From assembly GCA_029298735.1 (NCBI GenBank), contig JANSLP010000349.1, forward strand, positions 1-32,560: DNA of 32,560 nucleotides, in the 5' to 3' direction. A program made the translations under genes and the position numbers. Under the pieces are notes generated by a model, which worked only from the letters and a program-made list of their open reading frames with translations, was not told the origin of the DNA and made no database searches. Position 1 is the first letter of the stretch, and each line of letters starts with the position of its first letter. Shown here one piece after another: positions 1 to 9,622 of this stretch. The DNA comes from Ophiostoma sp. CBS 140.51 (Eukaryota; Ascomycota; Sordariomycetes; Ophiostomatales; Ophiostomataceae).

Positions 1-1
1 G

Positions 2-109
2 GGTGTCAACATGTCCCTGTTCGGTCTCTCCTTCCAGGTCTTTACCCTCATCATCTTTATTCTCTTCTCGCTCGACTACCTCGTCCGCTACTACCGCCGT
101 GCTAACTGA
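2..109 (+). CDS. 3' fragment of an RTA1-like seven-transmembrane protein (partial)
   Basis: The window opens inside a reading frame that ends at TGA 107-109. The 35 visible residues include a GLSFQVFTLIIFILFSLDY stretch followed by a basic RYYRR tail. A Gly-x-x-FQVFTL membrane helix followed by an acidic residue is typical of the fifth helix of fungal RTA1 family proteins (lipid-translocating exporter or lipid-stress proteins such as Rsb1 and Rta1). Family members normally continue for about 100 more residues with two further helices, so the stop looks early. A branch-like GCTAAC (101-106) and a pyrimidine tract ending CTCATCAG (132-139) lie just downstream. They suggest an intron, but I find no good donor, and the sequence after it does not read as RTA1. 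It may be truncated or a pseudogene. Family assignment is moderate because so little is visible. Confidence 0.45.
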   Translation, partial: GVNMSLFGLSFQVFTLIIFILFSLDYLVRYYRRAN

Positions 110-1204
110 AATTTTGCCTTTCTTTTTCTCTCATCAGCTGACCCCAATTTATCAGTGTCGTAAGAACGAAAATAGACGGGGAATTTTACAGGGGACCAAT
201 TACCTCCAAGGCATACCATCAGCTATTTTAAAACGAATTCTTCTACACGACAACTGCATGTTAGGCTCAATAGTCTCTCAGCTGCGGTATTTTGAAAGTT
301 CTGATATCACGATGTCGTTGTCAATAATGACAGGGACCAAGACACTAGACTTGTCGAAGTGGTAGTGAGAAGCCAAGAGAAGTGAAATGACCCGAGACAA
401 AGAAAGAAAAAGAATAGAAAAAAGAGTAAATATCGACTAGAGGCGAGAGATTGCCGAATAGGGGCCGACTGAAAAACGAGGCGACATGGAGAAGAAGGAA
501 GAAAAAAAGCACAGATACAAGGTTCCGCTGCCAACGTCCATGTCAATACCGAGATCCATAAATCGTGTAAAAACTGAAGGAAGCTTGGCTGGATACAAAC
601 ATTTGTAAGGCGACAAAAATAAAACAAAAGTCCTACAATGTACAAGCCCTACCCATGGAGGACGAGAATAGACGATGGACAGGACAGACAGGGGCAGTGA
701 CGACGTGGGGAAGCTCCTGTGGGTTGTTGTCCTACCTGTCCACCATGGTGAGATGTTGGGAAATCATCTCCGAGGACGGTAAAGAGAAGAAGTCTGCTGA
801 TCGGTCAGCTGGCAGTGTTGCGTACCACGACTCGTGCTCGCAGCCAAGTTGAACTTTAATTCGAACAAACTCTATTGCTGTACCTTCAACAAAGCCCTAC
901 CTAAATGACACAAGATCAACAAGAGTAAGGAGCAAAAAAAACAAACACATGCTAGACATATGAGAATAAAATAAATCTTCAGAGGTTCCCTGTACCAAAA
1001 ATAAACACCCTGCCACGTCGACTCTCACACACAGTCATTCTCTTCTGAAGTTGATAGGCATGGTATATTCTATGAGAAACAAACTATGATGATGACATAA
1101 GAACGCCAATATGAGGTAAAACATTCGCTATCCATGATCCATACCCTCTCCCTTTCCTAAACGAGACACTTGAACACATGAAAACTAATCCCCTACAACC
1201 TTTT
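110..1204. other. Intergenic region between the RTA1-like fragment and DUG2
   Basis: About 1.1 kb between two genes that converge on it. It is A/T- and purine-rich, with runs of AAGAAA/GAAAAA around 390-520. The only open frames are short (65 and 112 codons), have low-complexity translations and show no recognisable domain. It probably holds the 3' untranslated regions of both neighbours. I see no RNA gene or repeat in it. Confidence 0.5.
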
Positions 1205-4162
1205 CTACAACGTCTCAAACACCTGCTTGAAGATGGCCCGGCTCTTCAATAGATTAACTACCCGCAGACGCTCATTGTCAAGATGCGCGGCATCACTGGC
1301 TTGACCACAAGGCAAGTGAGCAGCAGGTGCGCCAAACTGTTTCTCCAGAAAACGGATGGCCGGGATGGAGCCGCCCTCGCGAATGTAGAGGGGACGGCGG
1401 GCCTTGTACGCCGAGGATGCCGTGGCTTTGGCCGAGGCGACGACAGCAGGCAAAGCGGCGTCGATTGTAACGGTGTCGGTTGCACCGGTGTCGGCAGACT
1501 CCTCGACTACCACATCCTTGTCCTTCTTTTCCTCCTCCTTCGTCTCCTCCCCCACCTCGACAGCCTCGGATGGCGCCGGCGCATCCATCCCCCAGGCCTT
1601 GATGATGGCCGCCTCCAGGGTCTGGAAGATGTAGTTGTCCGGGTCGCCCAGCCAGGGCTCGGCCTTGTTGTCGACGTGGACACTGAGCGTGTTGGTCGAT
1701 TCGAGGGCGGCAAACTCGGAATGCAAGAATTTCTCGAGGCTAGAAACAATATCGTCGACTTCCTGACCGGGCACGAGACGGAAGCTGATATTGGCACAGG
1801 CGTGGCAACTGACCAGACTGCCGTCGGGACCGGACACCTTGTAGCGGTGGATGGTCAAGTTGGGTTCGCGCCAGCGGGACATGAGGCTTGCCTTTAGGAC
1901 ATCGGCGGGTTCGCTGTTGTCCGGGTTGCGCTGGACGAGCATACTGGTAATGGCGTCGAAGCGTGCTTCTTCTTCAGGCTTGAGCGGGAGGACACTATCG
2001 TAAAAGGCGGGGATCATAACGCGGTTGCGTGGGCCCTTGAGTTTGGACAGGACCATGGTCAGGTCCGACAGCGGCTCGGCCATCATGTAGGAGCCGTCGA
2101 CGCCCGAGTGTAAGTCCGGGTTGGCCGAGTCAACACAGACGGTGGCGTGCAGGACGCCGCGTAGACCATACGTCAGGCAAGGGGTCTCGTCGTCGAGCCA
2201 GTAGCTGTTGGCTAGCAAAATGTAGTCAATGGGACCAATGAGCTCTTGATGCTCGCGTACTGTTTCTTGGAACCCGCGAGAGCCTGTCTCTTCTTCGCCC
2301 TCAATCAAGAAGATGACGTCGGACTCGAGACTCTTGGCCTGCAGCAAGTCTGTCACAGCGTAGAGGGCAGCCATGATGGGACCCTTGTTGTCACTGACGC
2401 CGCGGCCATAAAGATAACCGTTGACGCCCTTCATGGCGAACGGGTCAGACGACCACTTGCCCTTTTTTGTGTCGGCAGCCACGACGTCGTAGTGGCCATA
2501 AAAAAGAATACGTTTTCGCTTGTTCTCGGCGGTGCTCTCTGTGCTCTCCTGCTTACCGGCAAACTTGGCGTAGACGACCGGGTTGTGGGCCTTGTCGCTC
2601 GTCTGCAGCATCTCTACCTCACCGCCCAGCTTCTTGAAGAGCGAGCACAAGAAGGTGGCGCCGCGGTGGCAGTCCTCGGCATACTCGGGCCGCGACGACA
2701 CCGTCTTGTAGGCCACAAAGTCGCGCAGGTTCTTAATCATGACGTCCTCGGCGGCGGCTTCGCTGTCCGCGGCTGTCGCGCCGTCCGCCAATGTGCCTGT
2801 CGCACAGGGATCGGCCACGCGCCAAATGCTGACAATCTCGTCGTTGGCGCCCGTAATGTAGAGCCGGGTCTTCTTGTAGGTCGTAGTGGCCGAGGCCAAG
2901 ATCTTGCCGTCGTGGGCTTGCCAGCGGCTGAGGCACTGGTACTTTTGGCTAACGCTCACGGTCTCGGTAGAAGCAGAGGGCTCACTGCCGCCGTAGTGGA
3001 CAGTGCTATGTTTGGCGGCGAAGCCGTTGGCGGAGGCACTGAAGAGCGCGCCCCAGTTCATCTGCAGCGTCATAATGTCGCTGTTGTGCGCCTTGATCAC
3101 ACGCAGACGCTGGCGTGTGTCCAGGTCCCAGAGCTCAATGACACCGTCCAGCTTGCCACAGTACAAGAACGAACCGTCAATGGCTAGGGAGAGCACCGAC
3201 ATGGCGTCGTCGTTGCCCAGCGTCATGACCTCGCGGATCGTGCCACCTGTCTCGTCAGCATCTTCGCCGTCGACTTCGTCTACCTCATCTGCCGTTTGGC
3301 CAATCTTCCACAGCTTGACCGTGCCGTCACCGCCACCCGAAATCAGTACCTCCTCGTCCGCGCCCAGGTTGTGTGCTGGTCCCCGCGCCATCAGCATGCT
3401 GTACACGTATCCATAGTGCGCAAACTGGCGGATGGCGCTCGGGTGGACTTCGAGACTTGTCTGGGCGCGCGGGATCAGGCCCCAGCGCTCTTCGTTGCGG
3501 CGGGGCGTGGTGGTTCCGCCGACGGCCTTAGAGTCGAAGAAGCGGTGATGGCGCTTGTCCGGGTGGTGGGCAGAGTCTGAGGTGACGCGGCGGCGGGGGT
3601 CGTTGACTTTGACCCACTGGATCGTGGTGTCCTGGGCGCCAATGTAGACAGTCTGGTGCTGCACCGAGAAGGCGACGCTGAAGATGTCGCCGACATCGTA
3701 GGTGCTGTAGATTTCGTACAGACGCTGGAAGGTTGTCGGTGACCAGATGCTGATTGTGGCGTCGCCGGCAGAGGAGACGAGGAGGCGGGTCGAGGGAAGG
3801 GAGGAGGTCGAGGAGGTTGTCGGTATTGAGGAGTCTGTCGGAGGTGTTGTGGAAGAGGAGGAGGAATCTGTCAAATCTGTCGAGTCGGCTGGCGAAAGGA
3901 AGAGGCACAGAACACTGCGCTTGTGGGCTTGAATGCGCGTGACTAGCTGGAAGCTGTCGAGAGACCACACCAGAATCTCGCCGTCGTGCGAGCCGGCAAA
4001 GATGTAGTCGTCGCTGACGGCAATGGCCAAAACAGAGCTGTCGTGCTTGAGATCGTGCAGGCGTTCAGGCACAGGGCCTTGTGTTGCGCCCTCGCCGTCG
4101 GCCATGGCGAGTGTCGATGTAGACGGCCAAAGTGAAGCCTGTTGTGGGACAACGGCCGGCAT
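1205..4162 (-). CDS. DUG2: Dug2: WD40-M20 peptidase subunit of the glutathione-degrading Dug complex
   Basis: An uninterrupted 985-residue protein. Residues about 35-450 form WD40 repeats (DSSVLAIAVSDDYIFAG, GGGDGTVKLW at 277-285, LDGVIELWDLDTRQRLRV at 338-355). Residues about 475-985 form an M20-family metallopeptidase: GHYD at 556-559, SDNKG at 590-594, EGEEETGS at 621-628, HSG at 685-687 and a C-terminal His960 in SDAAHLDNERL. WD40 fused to M20 is the Dug2 architecture. In yeast Dug2 works with the glutamine-amidotransferase-like Dug3 to cleave the gamma-glutamyl bond of glutathione in the cytosol. It is somewhat longer than yeast Dug2 (about 880 residues) because of a Ser/Thr-rich loop at 95-125 and an acidic Glu/Lys-rich insert at about 865-890. 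The ATG at 4162 is the first in frame; another ATG is at codon 20. A branch site and acceptor lie directly upstream of 4162, so translation may begin in an upstream exon (4912-5176). Confidence 0.93.
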   Translation of the reverse strand: MPAVVPQQASLWPSTSTLAMADGEGATQGPVPERLHDLKHDSSVLAIAVSDDYIFAGSHDGEILVWSLDSFQLVTRIQAHKRSVLCLFLSPADSTDLTDSSSSSTTPPTDSSIPTTSSTSSLPSTRLLVSSAGDATISIWSPTTFQRLYEIYSTYDVGDIFSVAFSVQHQTVYIGAQDTTIQWVKVNDPRRRVTSDSAHHPDKRHHRFFDSKAVGGTTTPRRNEERWGLIPRAQTSLEVHPSAIRQFAHYGYVYSMLMARGPAHNLGADEEVLISGGGDGTVKLWKIGQTADEVDEVDGEDADETGGTIREVMTLGNDDAMSVLSLAIDGSFLYCGKLDGVIELWDLDTRQRLRVIKAHNSDIMTLQMNWGALFSASANGFAAKHSTVHYGGSEPSASTETVSVSQKYQCLSRWQAHDGKILASATTTYKKTRLYITGANDEIVSIWRVADPCATGTLADGATAADSEAAAEDVMIKNLRDFVAYKTVSSRPEYAEDCHRGATFLCSLFKKLGGEVEMLQTSDKAHNPVVYAKFAGKQESTESTAENKRKRILFYGHYDVVAADTKKGKWSSDPFAMKGVNGYLYGRGVSDNKGPIMAALYAVTDLLQAKSLESDVIFLIEGEEETGSRGFQETVREHQELIGPIDYILLANSYWLDDETPCLTYGLRGVLHATVCVDSANPDLHSGVDGSYMMAEPLSDLTMVLSKLKGPRNRVMIPAFYDSVLPLKPEEEARFDAITSMLVQRNPDNSEPADVLKASLMSRWREPNLTIHRYKVSGPDGSLVSCHACANISFRLVPGQEVDDIVSSLEKFLHSEFAALESTNTLSVHVDNKAEPWLGDPDNYIFQTLEAAIIKAWGMDAPAPSEAVEVGEETKEEEKKDKDVVVEESADTGATDTVTIDAALPAVVASAKATASSAYKARRPLYIREGGSIPAIRFLEKQFGAPAAHLPCGQASDAAHLDNERLRVVNLLKSRAIFKQVFETL

Positions 4163-4911
4163 GACTGGTGTGTAGTGTCAGTATGCCGTTCGAGTGTGAC
4201 AAGAGAGCGTGAGGCCGTGATATTGCGAGTGGTATGAGGAGGGTGAAGTTGCATCAATTGGGGAAGCTGATTTGACGATGACTGTAACTGCATGCAAAAA
4301 TGTGGGCTAGCTGAAAAAGGACTGAAAAAAGGGAAGGCACGCTAAAGTGAGACAGGAGACAGCCTGCAATAGCAAAGACATAGGGCAAGGCAGGCAAGAA
4401 CGACCCAGAACGACCCAAAACGACGCTAAAACAGATTGCGCCAGTGCTCTGGTTGATCTCGCCATGGCGTGGCAGATGGCGGAAGCTCAGGGTGGCCCTG
4501 CCATTAGTGGAGAGTCTGGACCACTTCCTTCCCCCAGACTTCCAGCGGTGTGGACCACACTTGCGCTTGCTGTTTTAGCGGCCGCGTCCCGGGGGCCGTA
4601 ATTAGTTGGGAGTTGGGAACAGCTGGGGAAAGAACGATGGAGGGGAGAGAAGTTGAAATGGAGGGTAGCAGAACGTCTTCCAAGACGATCACTTCTTGTT
4701 CTCTTGTTTCCATCCGCATTTCCGTCAAGAGTGGTGACCAGACGACGATGCAGATTTCGTGGGGTAAATGTAAGAGGAAATAAAGTGAAGGTTGGTGGGA
4801 TATGTGACAAAGGAAGAGAAAAGAACCGCGACCACACAAAAACAGAAGTTCAACAAAGAAAAAGAAGACACAGTCGTGATATTTAAAAGAGCATCAGAGA
4901 GGACAACTCAC

Positions 4912-5176
4912 CCATAACTGGTGCATCGCCGCCGTTCGCTTGCTGCCGCTCACGACAGCTCGGACAGCCTCGTGGCATTTGCCAGCCGGCCTCTTCTTTT
5001 CGTTCTCGCGCTGTAGAAATAGAGGTTGCTCTCGTAGAGCCGGTTGAGTTCGTAAAGGTTGTAGTCGTCGCAGTCGTCGTCTCGCTGTCTCTCCTCTGAA
5101 CCCCCACGCTTCTTCTCAGTCCAAACCCTGGCCGCATGCCAGCCGCGGCAACAGCTACCACTTCCGCAGCAGCCAT
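4912..5176 (-). CDS. Candidate upstream coding exon, possibly the 5' exon of DUG2
   Basis: An open frame begins at ATG 5176 in a good context (AAAGATGGCT) and runs 88 codons plus one base to a strong donor, GTGAGT (4911-4906). The peptide starts MAAAEVVAVAAAGMRPGFG, then becomes rich in Arg, Ser and Thr, and contains a CPSC motif near residue 73. The only acceptor I find with a canonical branch site is ACTGAC (4182-4177) plus CACCAG ending at 4165, two bases before the DUG2 ATG. Joining them completes a GTC codon and reads straight into DUG2, adding 89 residues. The implied intron, 4165-4911, is 747 nt, far longer than the 51-109 nt introns elsewhere here. The alternative is a separate small gene splicing to a polypyrimidine acceptor at 4623 and stopping at 4504 (127 residues), but that acceptor lacks a clear branch site. 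No homologue is recognised. Confidence 0.4.
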
Positions 5177-6486
5177 CTTTCTTTCGAGTGCCTCGATCGT
5201 AGGTGGTATGGTTGATATATCAGATGGTGGGTGTTAGCGTTTGTCGTTCATCTGGTGTTTTGTTCGTACGAAAGTGGCGATGTTTTGGTGCAGACAAGGG
5301 CAGCTAACAAAACGGGGGCGCCGAACATACGGGCAAAAACGGCAGTGCCCGTCTTTTGTACTATTCTCTTTCCACTTCCCACGGTGTCCTTTTTTTCTTG
5401 CCTTCAAACTTTTCACGTCTCTTCACCTACACACGGCCCTGCTTGCTTTGCTTGTCTGCGGTCCAGGATGCCGTATGACGCGAATCAACATGCAATGGCA
5501 TCATAAGAATGAAATAGGAGATTGAAAGCAAAATTTTGAAAAGGCGGTAAGTCAGGAGAGGCGGAAAACGGAAACGCACATGGAGGCGGGAAAAAATTCA
5601 CACAGAGAAAAAAAAGAAAGGGTGCAAGGAGAGCCCTTAAAAAAGAAAAAGGGAAAGGGGAATGCAGACGGGGACCAGAATAAAGTTCTCGGAGTGGCTC
5701 GGATGCTGGAAGGAAGTGGTTGTAAGAATAAATAGAAAACAATGTGAGAGTGTGAGAGAGGAACGACTGTCAGAAAATGGCGCGAGTCATAGGGCCAGTG
5801 CCGTGTGTAAAGGTGACGAGTATCTGGACGCAGAAAGATAGGGGTTGAGGTACTGTTATGCCTAAAGTGGGTCACCGTACATCGGATTGGGCCAAAACAC
5901 ACAACGGTACCGAGTACGGAGCATGGCTACACAGATTGAGTGTCTTTGGTCTTTCTTGCTGTCTCAGACAGATCAATTAAGAGTAATACACGTTGTGCTC
6001 TTGAATTGTTGCGGCCCTGGTTCGTGTACGACGAATACACTCTGTAAAACTTGGGGTGAACACGGTCGATACTTCTAAGATTTCAGGTTGCTTTTGATAC
6101 ATACGGACCAAAATTTGAAACCAATCATTCATTTATTCAATTTTTAGTTCTTTTTTCAAGAAAATAAAAAAGAGAACAAAAAGGGCTTTGACCTGATGGT
6201 TTTCTTTCTTATCCTCCCCCTTCCCCCATGGAAATGAGGCCTTTTGCTTTAAGGAAAGGTTTATAAAGTCTAAATGGCAATAGAACTTCCAAGAGAAAAA
6301 ACCGCAGGGGGATTTAATTCATGGATATATCAAGTGTCTAATGGTACAGTGATATTATGGCCACAATAGCAATTGAATAAGGGCTGTCTATTGTACAAAA
6401 AAAAAAAAAAAGTAAAAAAGTATGGGTCTCTGACACAATGTGTGAAATTAATTGCCACCTTTTCCACAGAGTGATTTTATGCTGAC
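5177..6486. other. Intergenic region upstream of the DUG2 leader exon
   Basis: About 1.3 kb that should contain the promoter of the minus-strand unit starting at 5176 and the 3' untranslated region of the secreted-protein gene. Overlapping frames at 5.23-5.9 kb on both strands give Phe/Pro/Ser-rich translations typical of pyrimidine-rich noncoding DNA. The part from 6.08 kb onward is A/T-rich and includes a homopolymer A run near 6398-6412. I see no conserved feature in it. Confidence 0.5.
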
Positions 6487-7032
6487 TTAGTTTGGCGCAC
6501 AGCTCGTCTGGACAATGGAAGGGTTGCCGAAGCGCAGACCACCGGCGTACACGTTCTGGGCATCAACGTAGAGAACCACGGTGGAGGACGCGGCGGTAAA
6601 CTCGAGAGAGATGGGCGCGGCGTTGGCGGTGGCGGGGACGGTGGTAGTGGATGTCTCCGAGCTGCCGTCATTGGAAAGCACAATGTCTTGGGACAAACCG
6701 GCGTCTTCGAGAAGCACACTGATGGTGTACGTGTACTTGGCACCCGGGATCGCATTGTTGAAAGTGTAGGAAAAGTAGACGTGGTAGGGCAGCGGGTTAG
6801 TGTAGAAAAGAGCACAGCCGTTGGCGACGCCCGAGCACGTCTGGATGTGGCTCAGGTTGGGGACGGAGTCGATGGGCTGGTAGTTCCACTGGCTGGCCGA
6901 CATGTCGGTGTTGGCACCAATGAGGTTGTCGTTGGACAGAGTGCACGTCGGTGGCGACGGATGCTTGCACACACTGGCCGAGGCAAGGCCAGCCGTGGCC
7001 AGGAGGGCGGAGGCAATCGCCGTGAACTTCAT
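6487..7032 (-). CDS. Small secreted protein, function unknown
   Basis: A single-exon, 181-residue protein with a classic signal peptide: MKFTAIASALLATAGLASAS, with a basic residue at 2, a hydrophobic core at 5-17 and a likely cleavage after the Ala-Ser-Ala/Ser at about 19-20. The mature part is short, neutral and rich in Ser, Thr, Asn and aromatic residues. Its five cysteines are at 22, 30, 66, 73 and 178. Alternating hydrophobic stretches (PYHVYFSYTF, KYTYTISVLL, STVVLYVDAQNVYAGGLRFG) suggest a beta-sandwich such as a carbohydrate-binding or jelly-roll fold, but that is inference. There is no membrane segment after the signal and no GPI-type tail. It lies alone beside a 2.6 kb gene-poor, A/T-rich block. 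I do not recognise the family. It could be a cell-wall protein or a secreted effector. Confidence 0.8.
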   Translation of the reverse strand: MKFTAIASALLATAGLASASVCKHPSPPTCTLSNDNLIGANTDMSASQWNYQPIDSVPNLSHIQTCSGVANGCALFYTNPLPYHVYFSYTFNNAIPGAKYTYTISVLLEDAGLSQDIVLSNDGSSETSTTTVPATANAAPISLEFTAASSTVVLYVDAQNVYAGGLRFGNPSIVQTSCAPN

Positions 7033-9622
7033 CTTTGATTGTCGGTGGAAAGTGCGAATAAGAGATTGTTGACGAATGTTGTGCGAGATAAATTGTCAAA
7101 ACCGAAATCTGAAAAAGAGGACGACTTTTGTCCCCTTTTTATTCTCCTCGATCTTTGCATCGATCTTTACATTAATGCAGAATCGTATGGACATCCATAT
7201 TCATATTGATCCTAATCTCTTTTTGTCAATAGTGTGGCAAGCGTTGGAGCTGAGCACTGGCTACTAACCGAATCTTGACTCTCTGATCTGGAGGAGAAGA
7301 GAATAATAAAGCTTGTTTGCACCTAGCTTCACACAGTAGATGGAAATCTTGCATTTTCCCTGCATTTCGCGGTCAGTTCATCGTTTACGGCAGTGCTCAG
7401 CCAATACTGCGACTGAAGCGTATTAGCAGAGCGCTAGACATATCCACATCAAGACACATTGTTGACAAGCGCACAGAAACGGCCACATTTGAGACTCTCG
7501 AGAGTCCGGATCTAGTATCTCAATTTGTGTAAACTCGTCCGAGGCAATGTATTTTGCTACTGTATTATCGATACCGCAATATGCCCAGACAGTGTTTTTC
7601 TACCTATGCATGCCTTTTCCTTTCTTGCCGAGGGCCCCGTAAGTCACCACATTGGCTTAAATGAGAGAGTGTTAGGCAAAACCACATCTGATTTCCACGT
7701 GTAGTTTCCACATATGAGTTGAGTTGCGCTGCAGGTCATGAATAATAGTTTTACACTGTGCGTTCTTTCTTCTCCTCTTTCCTTCCTAAAGAAATCGTGG
7801 ACATTGCTATGTGAAAGGTTGTCGGCTGACATAACAATTCATTTCCTCACATGTTAGCTATTCACCATATTGACGAAACTGTGGCGGTATCTGGTGATTC
7901 TCAGCTACCCAGGATCATGACTCTCAGCCCAAAAGAAATTGTCGAGCACGAGAAGGGAGAATTGTTTATTCTCTGTCCTTTTTCTATCCATTGTAAACAA
8001 ATTTAACGAGTCTCGACCTTTTTCAGTAGTCTGTCGCCCCCTTCAAGAGCTATTAAGCTTAATAGTGACTATTTGAAAAACAATTGCATTAATAGTAGTG
8101 GTCAACTATTATTGCTGCCAGTAACTCTACTTTCTGGACCAGTTCTTTCCAAGGGTCAACAATTTCAAAGGTTTTCCCTTTTTATAGTACATATAGTCCA
8201 GTTGAACAGAAAAGAAGAGGGCTGCTAAGAAAATAGTGAGGGAGGACTCTTCTTCATCAATATGCTGTGCGGTTTAAGAAGTCTGGCTCGCTTTGGGCAG
8301 ATCTACAGGTAGGCGCTAATGGTGCCTGGCGCTTGCACAGAGCCGAAAGCCTGCAGGAGCCCCTGCTGCTTTTATTTACAGGGCTTAAGGCTTGGCACCG
8401 GGCCTCTGGACGTTTTTAGAGATAGATCTCAGCTGCCCACAATGAAATGATGATTGTGGTCTTTATGAGAGGATACAAAATGAAAACTGCATAAACGTTT
8501 ATTCGTGCTGGTAAGCTGTTATGACTTGCGGAGGAGTGTAAGGTTATTTTTCCTTGGTATTTTTCATAACTCTCTCGTTGCAGTCGACGTTGTGAGAACA
8601 TGCGTTTTAATGTGGCTATTGTACAGCGCTTTTCTTAGATTTCTTTATATAATTTGGATAAGTTTTTATTCTTTTCAAAAAGATTCATACGATACTTTTT
8701 ATTTTAGAAATAAAGGACAGGAAGGGAAAAAGTGGACTCTGCTTTATCCTGAGAACCAACCAACAGGAGAGCTTGCCAGAAAGACGGTGAAGAGTTCTTG
8801 ATGTCGTGTTCCCGTGTCCTCGTTTCCTCATGTCTCGTTTTTGCGTTTCAGTGTAGTCTTCTTCCACGTATTATTCGTATTCTTTTTGCCTCACTCGGGC
8901 AGCACCGCTTTCCTTGACCGAGATCGGTGCTGATACCAGTTCTTGCTGCAATACATTTTAACAGCAATTTTTTTTCTCAACTCTCATCCGTCACATATGA
9001 CTGCATTGCTTTTGATTTCCAGCTTGGCTCAGCTCTCATGGGCAATTCCAGTCCAATAAGAAAACGGAGAGAGCAAAAGCGACAAAACGGCGTTCAGGCA
9101 CCGAATTAATTTGTCCTGATCTTTTGGGAGTTGCCTGTTAACTCTTCAAGTGACAACTTTATTCACTCAAGTACAACTTGCCAACTCGGTCCTCATTCCG
9201 GTGTACCACTGGCACTAATGCACGCACCCGGTGTAGACAGCCCCAGGCTTTGCACGACATGTGAAATAAACATGCCTCCAATGGACGAGAAGCATGCAGA
9301 ATAGTCCGTCATGCAGTTCCTGCTGTAACTCAAATGCAGCCCGTTCAGGCCGCGACCGACTACGGATCATGGAGTGTATACAGCCTGCGGCATACAACAT
9401 ACAATGTGCAGGGCGACAGTAGGGTCCGTGTCGCGACAGAAAATGAGACAAAAGGAATACAACACCGGAGAGGGAACAAAACTGCATTCTGAAAAATAAA
9501 ATAAAATTCTCGATAACAAAAACGACTATGGGTATAAAACTGAAACGATATTGGGTATAAAACTAAGCTCGACGAGCTCTCCTTCTTCGTACGGGACGAT
9601 CAAACACGCCCAGATACACGTC
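7033..9622. other. A/T-rich gene-poor block
   Basis: About 2.6 kb without a supportable gene. Open frames are all under 100 codons and look random. It should include the promoter of the secreted-protein gene just upstream of 7032 and the 3' region of the F-box gene near 9.6 kb. Within it are a perfect 16-bp palindrome at 8050-8065 and a more GC-rich island at about 8278-8410 with short inverted GGTGCC/GGCACC arms. The composition contrasts with the GC-rich genes on either side. No transposase, reverse transcriptase or terminal repeat is recognisable. Confidence 0.5.
8050..8065. repeat. 16-bp perfect palindrome with adjacent AATAGT/ACTATT arms
   Basis: CTATTAAGCTTAATAG equals its own reverse complement. 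It is followed at once by GTGACTATT, which pairs with the AATAG arm, and by another AATAGT...ACTATT pair at about 8091-8110. The cluster sits in the A/T-rich block. Palindromes of this size can arise by chance in A/T-rich DNA. It could be a protein-binding site or a relic of a small inverted-repeat element, but nothing else supports either reading. Confidence 0.45.

Noticed and set aside
655..852. 65-codon plus-strand frame
   Set aside because: It is short, with no upstream signals, domain or conservation evidence, and lies in what is probably 3' untranslated or intergenic DNA.
2246..3187. 313-codon plus-strand frame across DUG2
   Set aside because: It lies wholly antisense to the well-supported DUG2 coding sequence; its openness follows from the codon bias of DUG2, and no domain is visible.
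4504..5176. Separate small two-exon gene (exon 5176-4912 joined to 4622-4504)
   Set aside because: The frame works and the acceptor has a good pyrimidine tract, but no canonical branch site is near and the 127-residue product is unrecognised. The in-frame junction to DUG2 at 4165 explains the strong donor at least as well.
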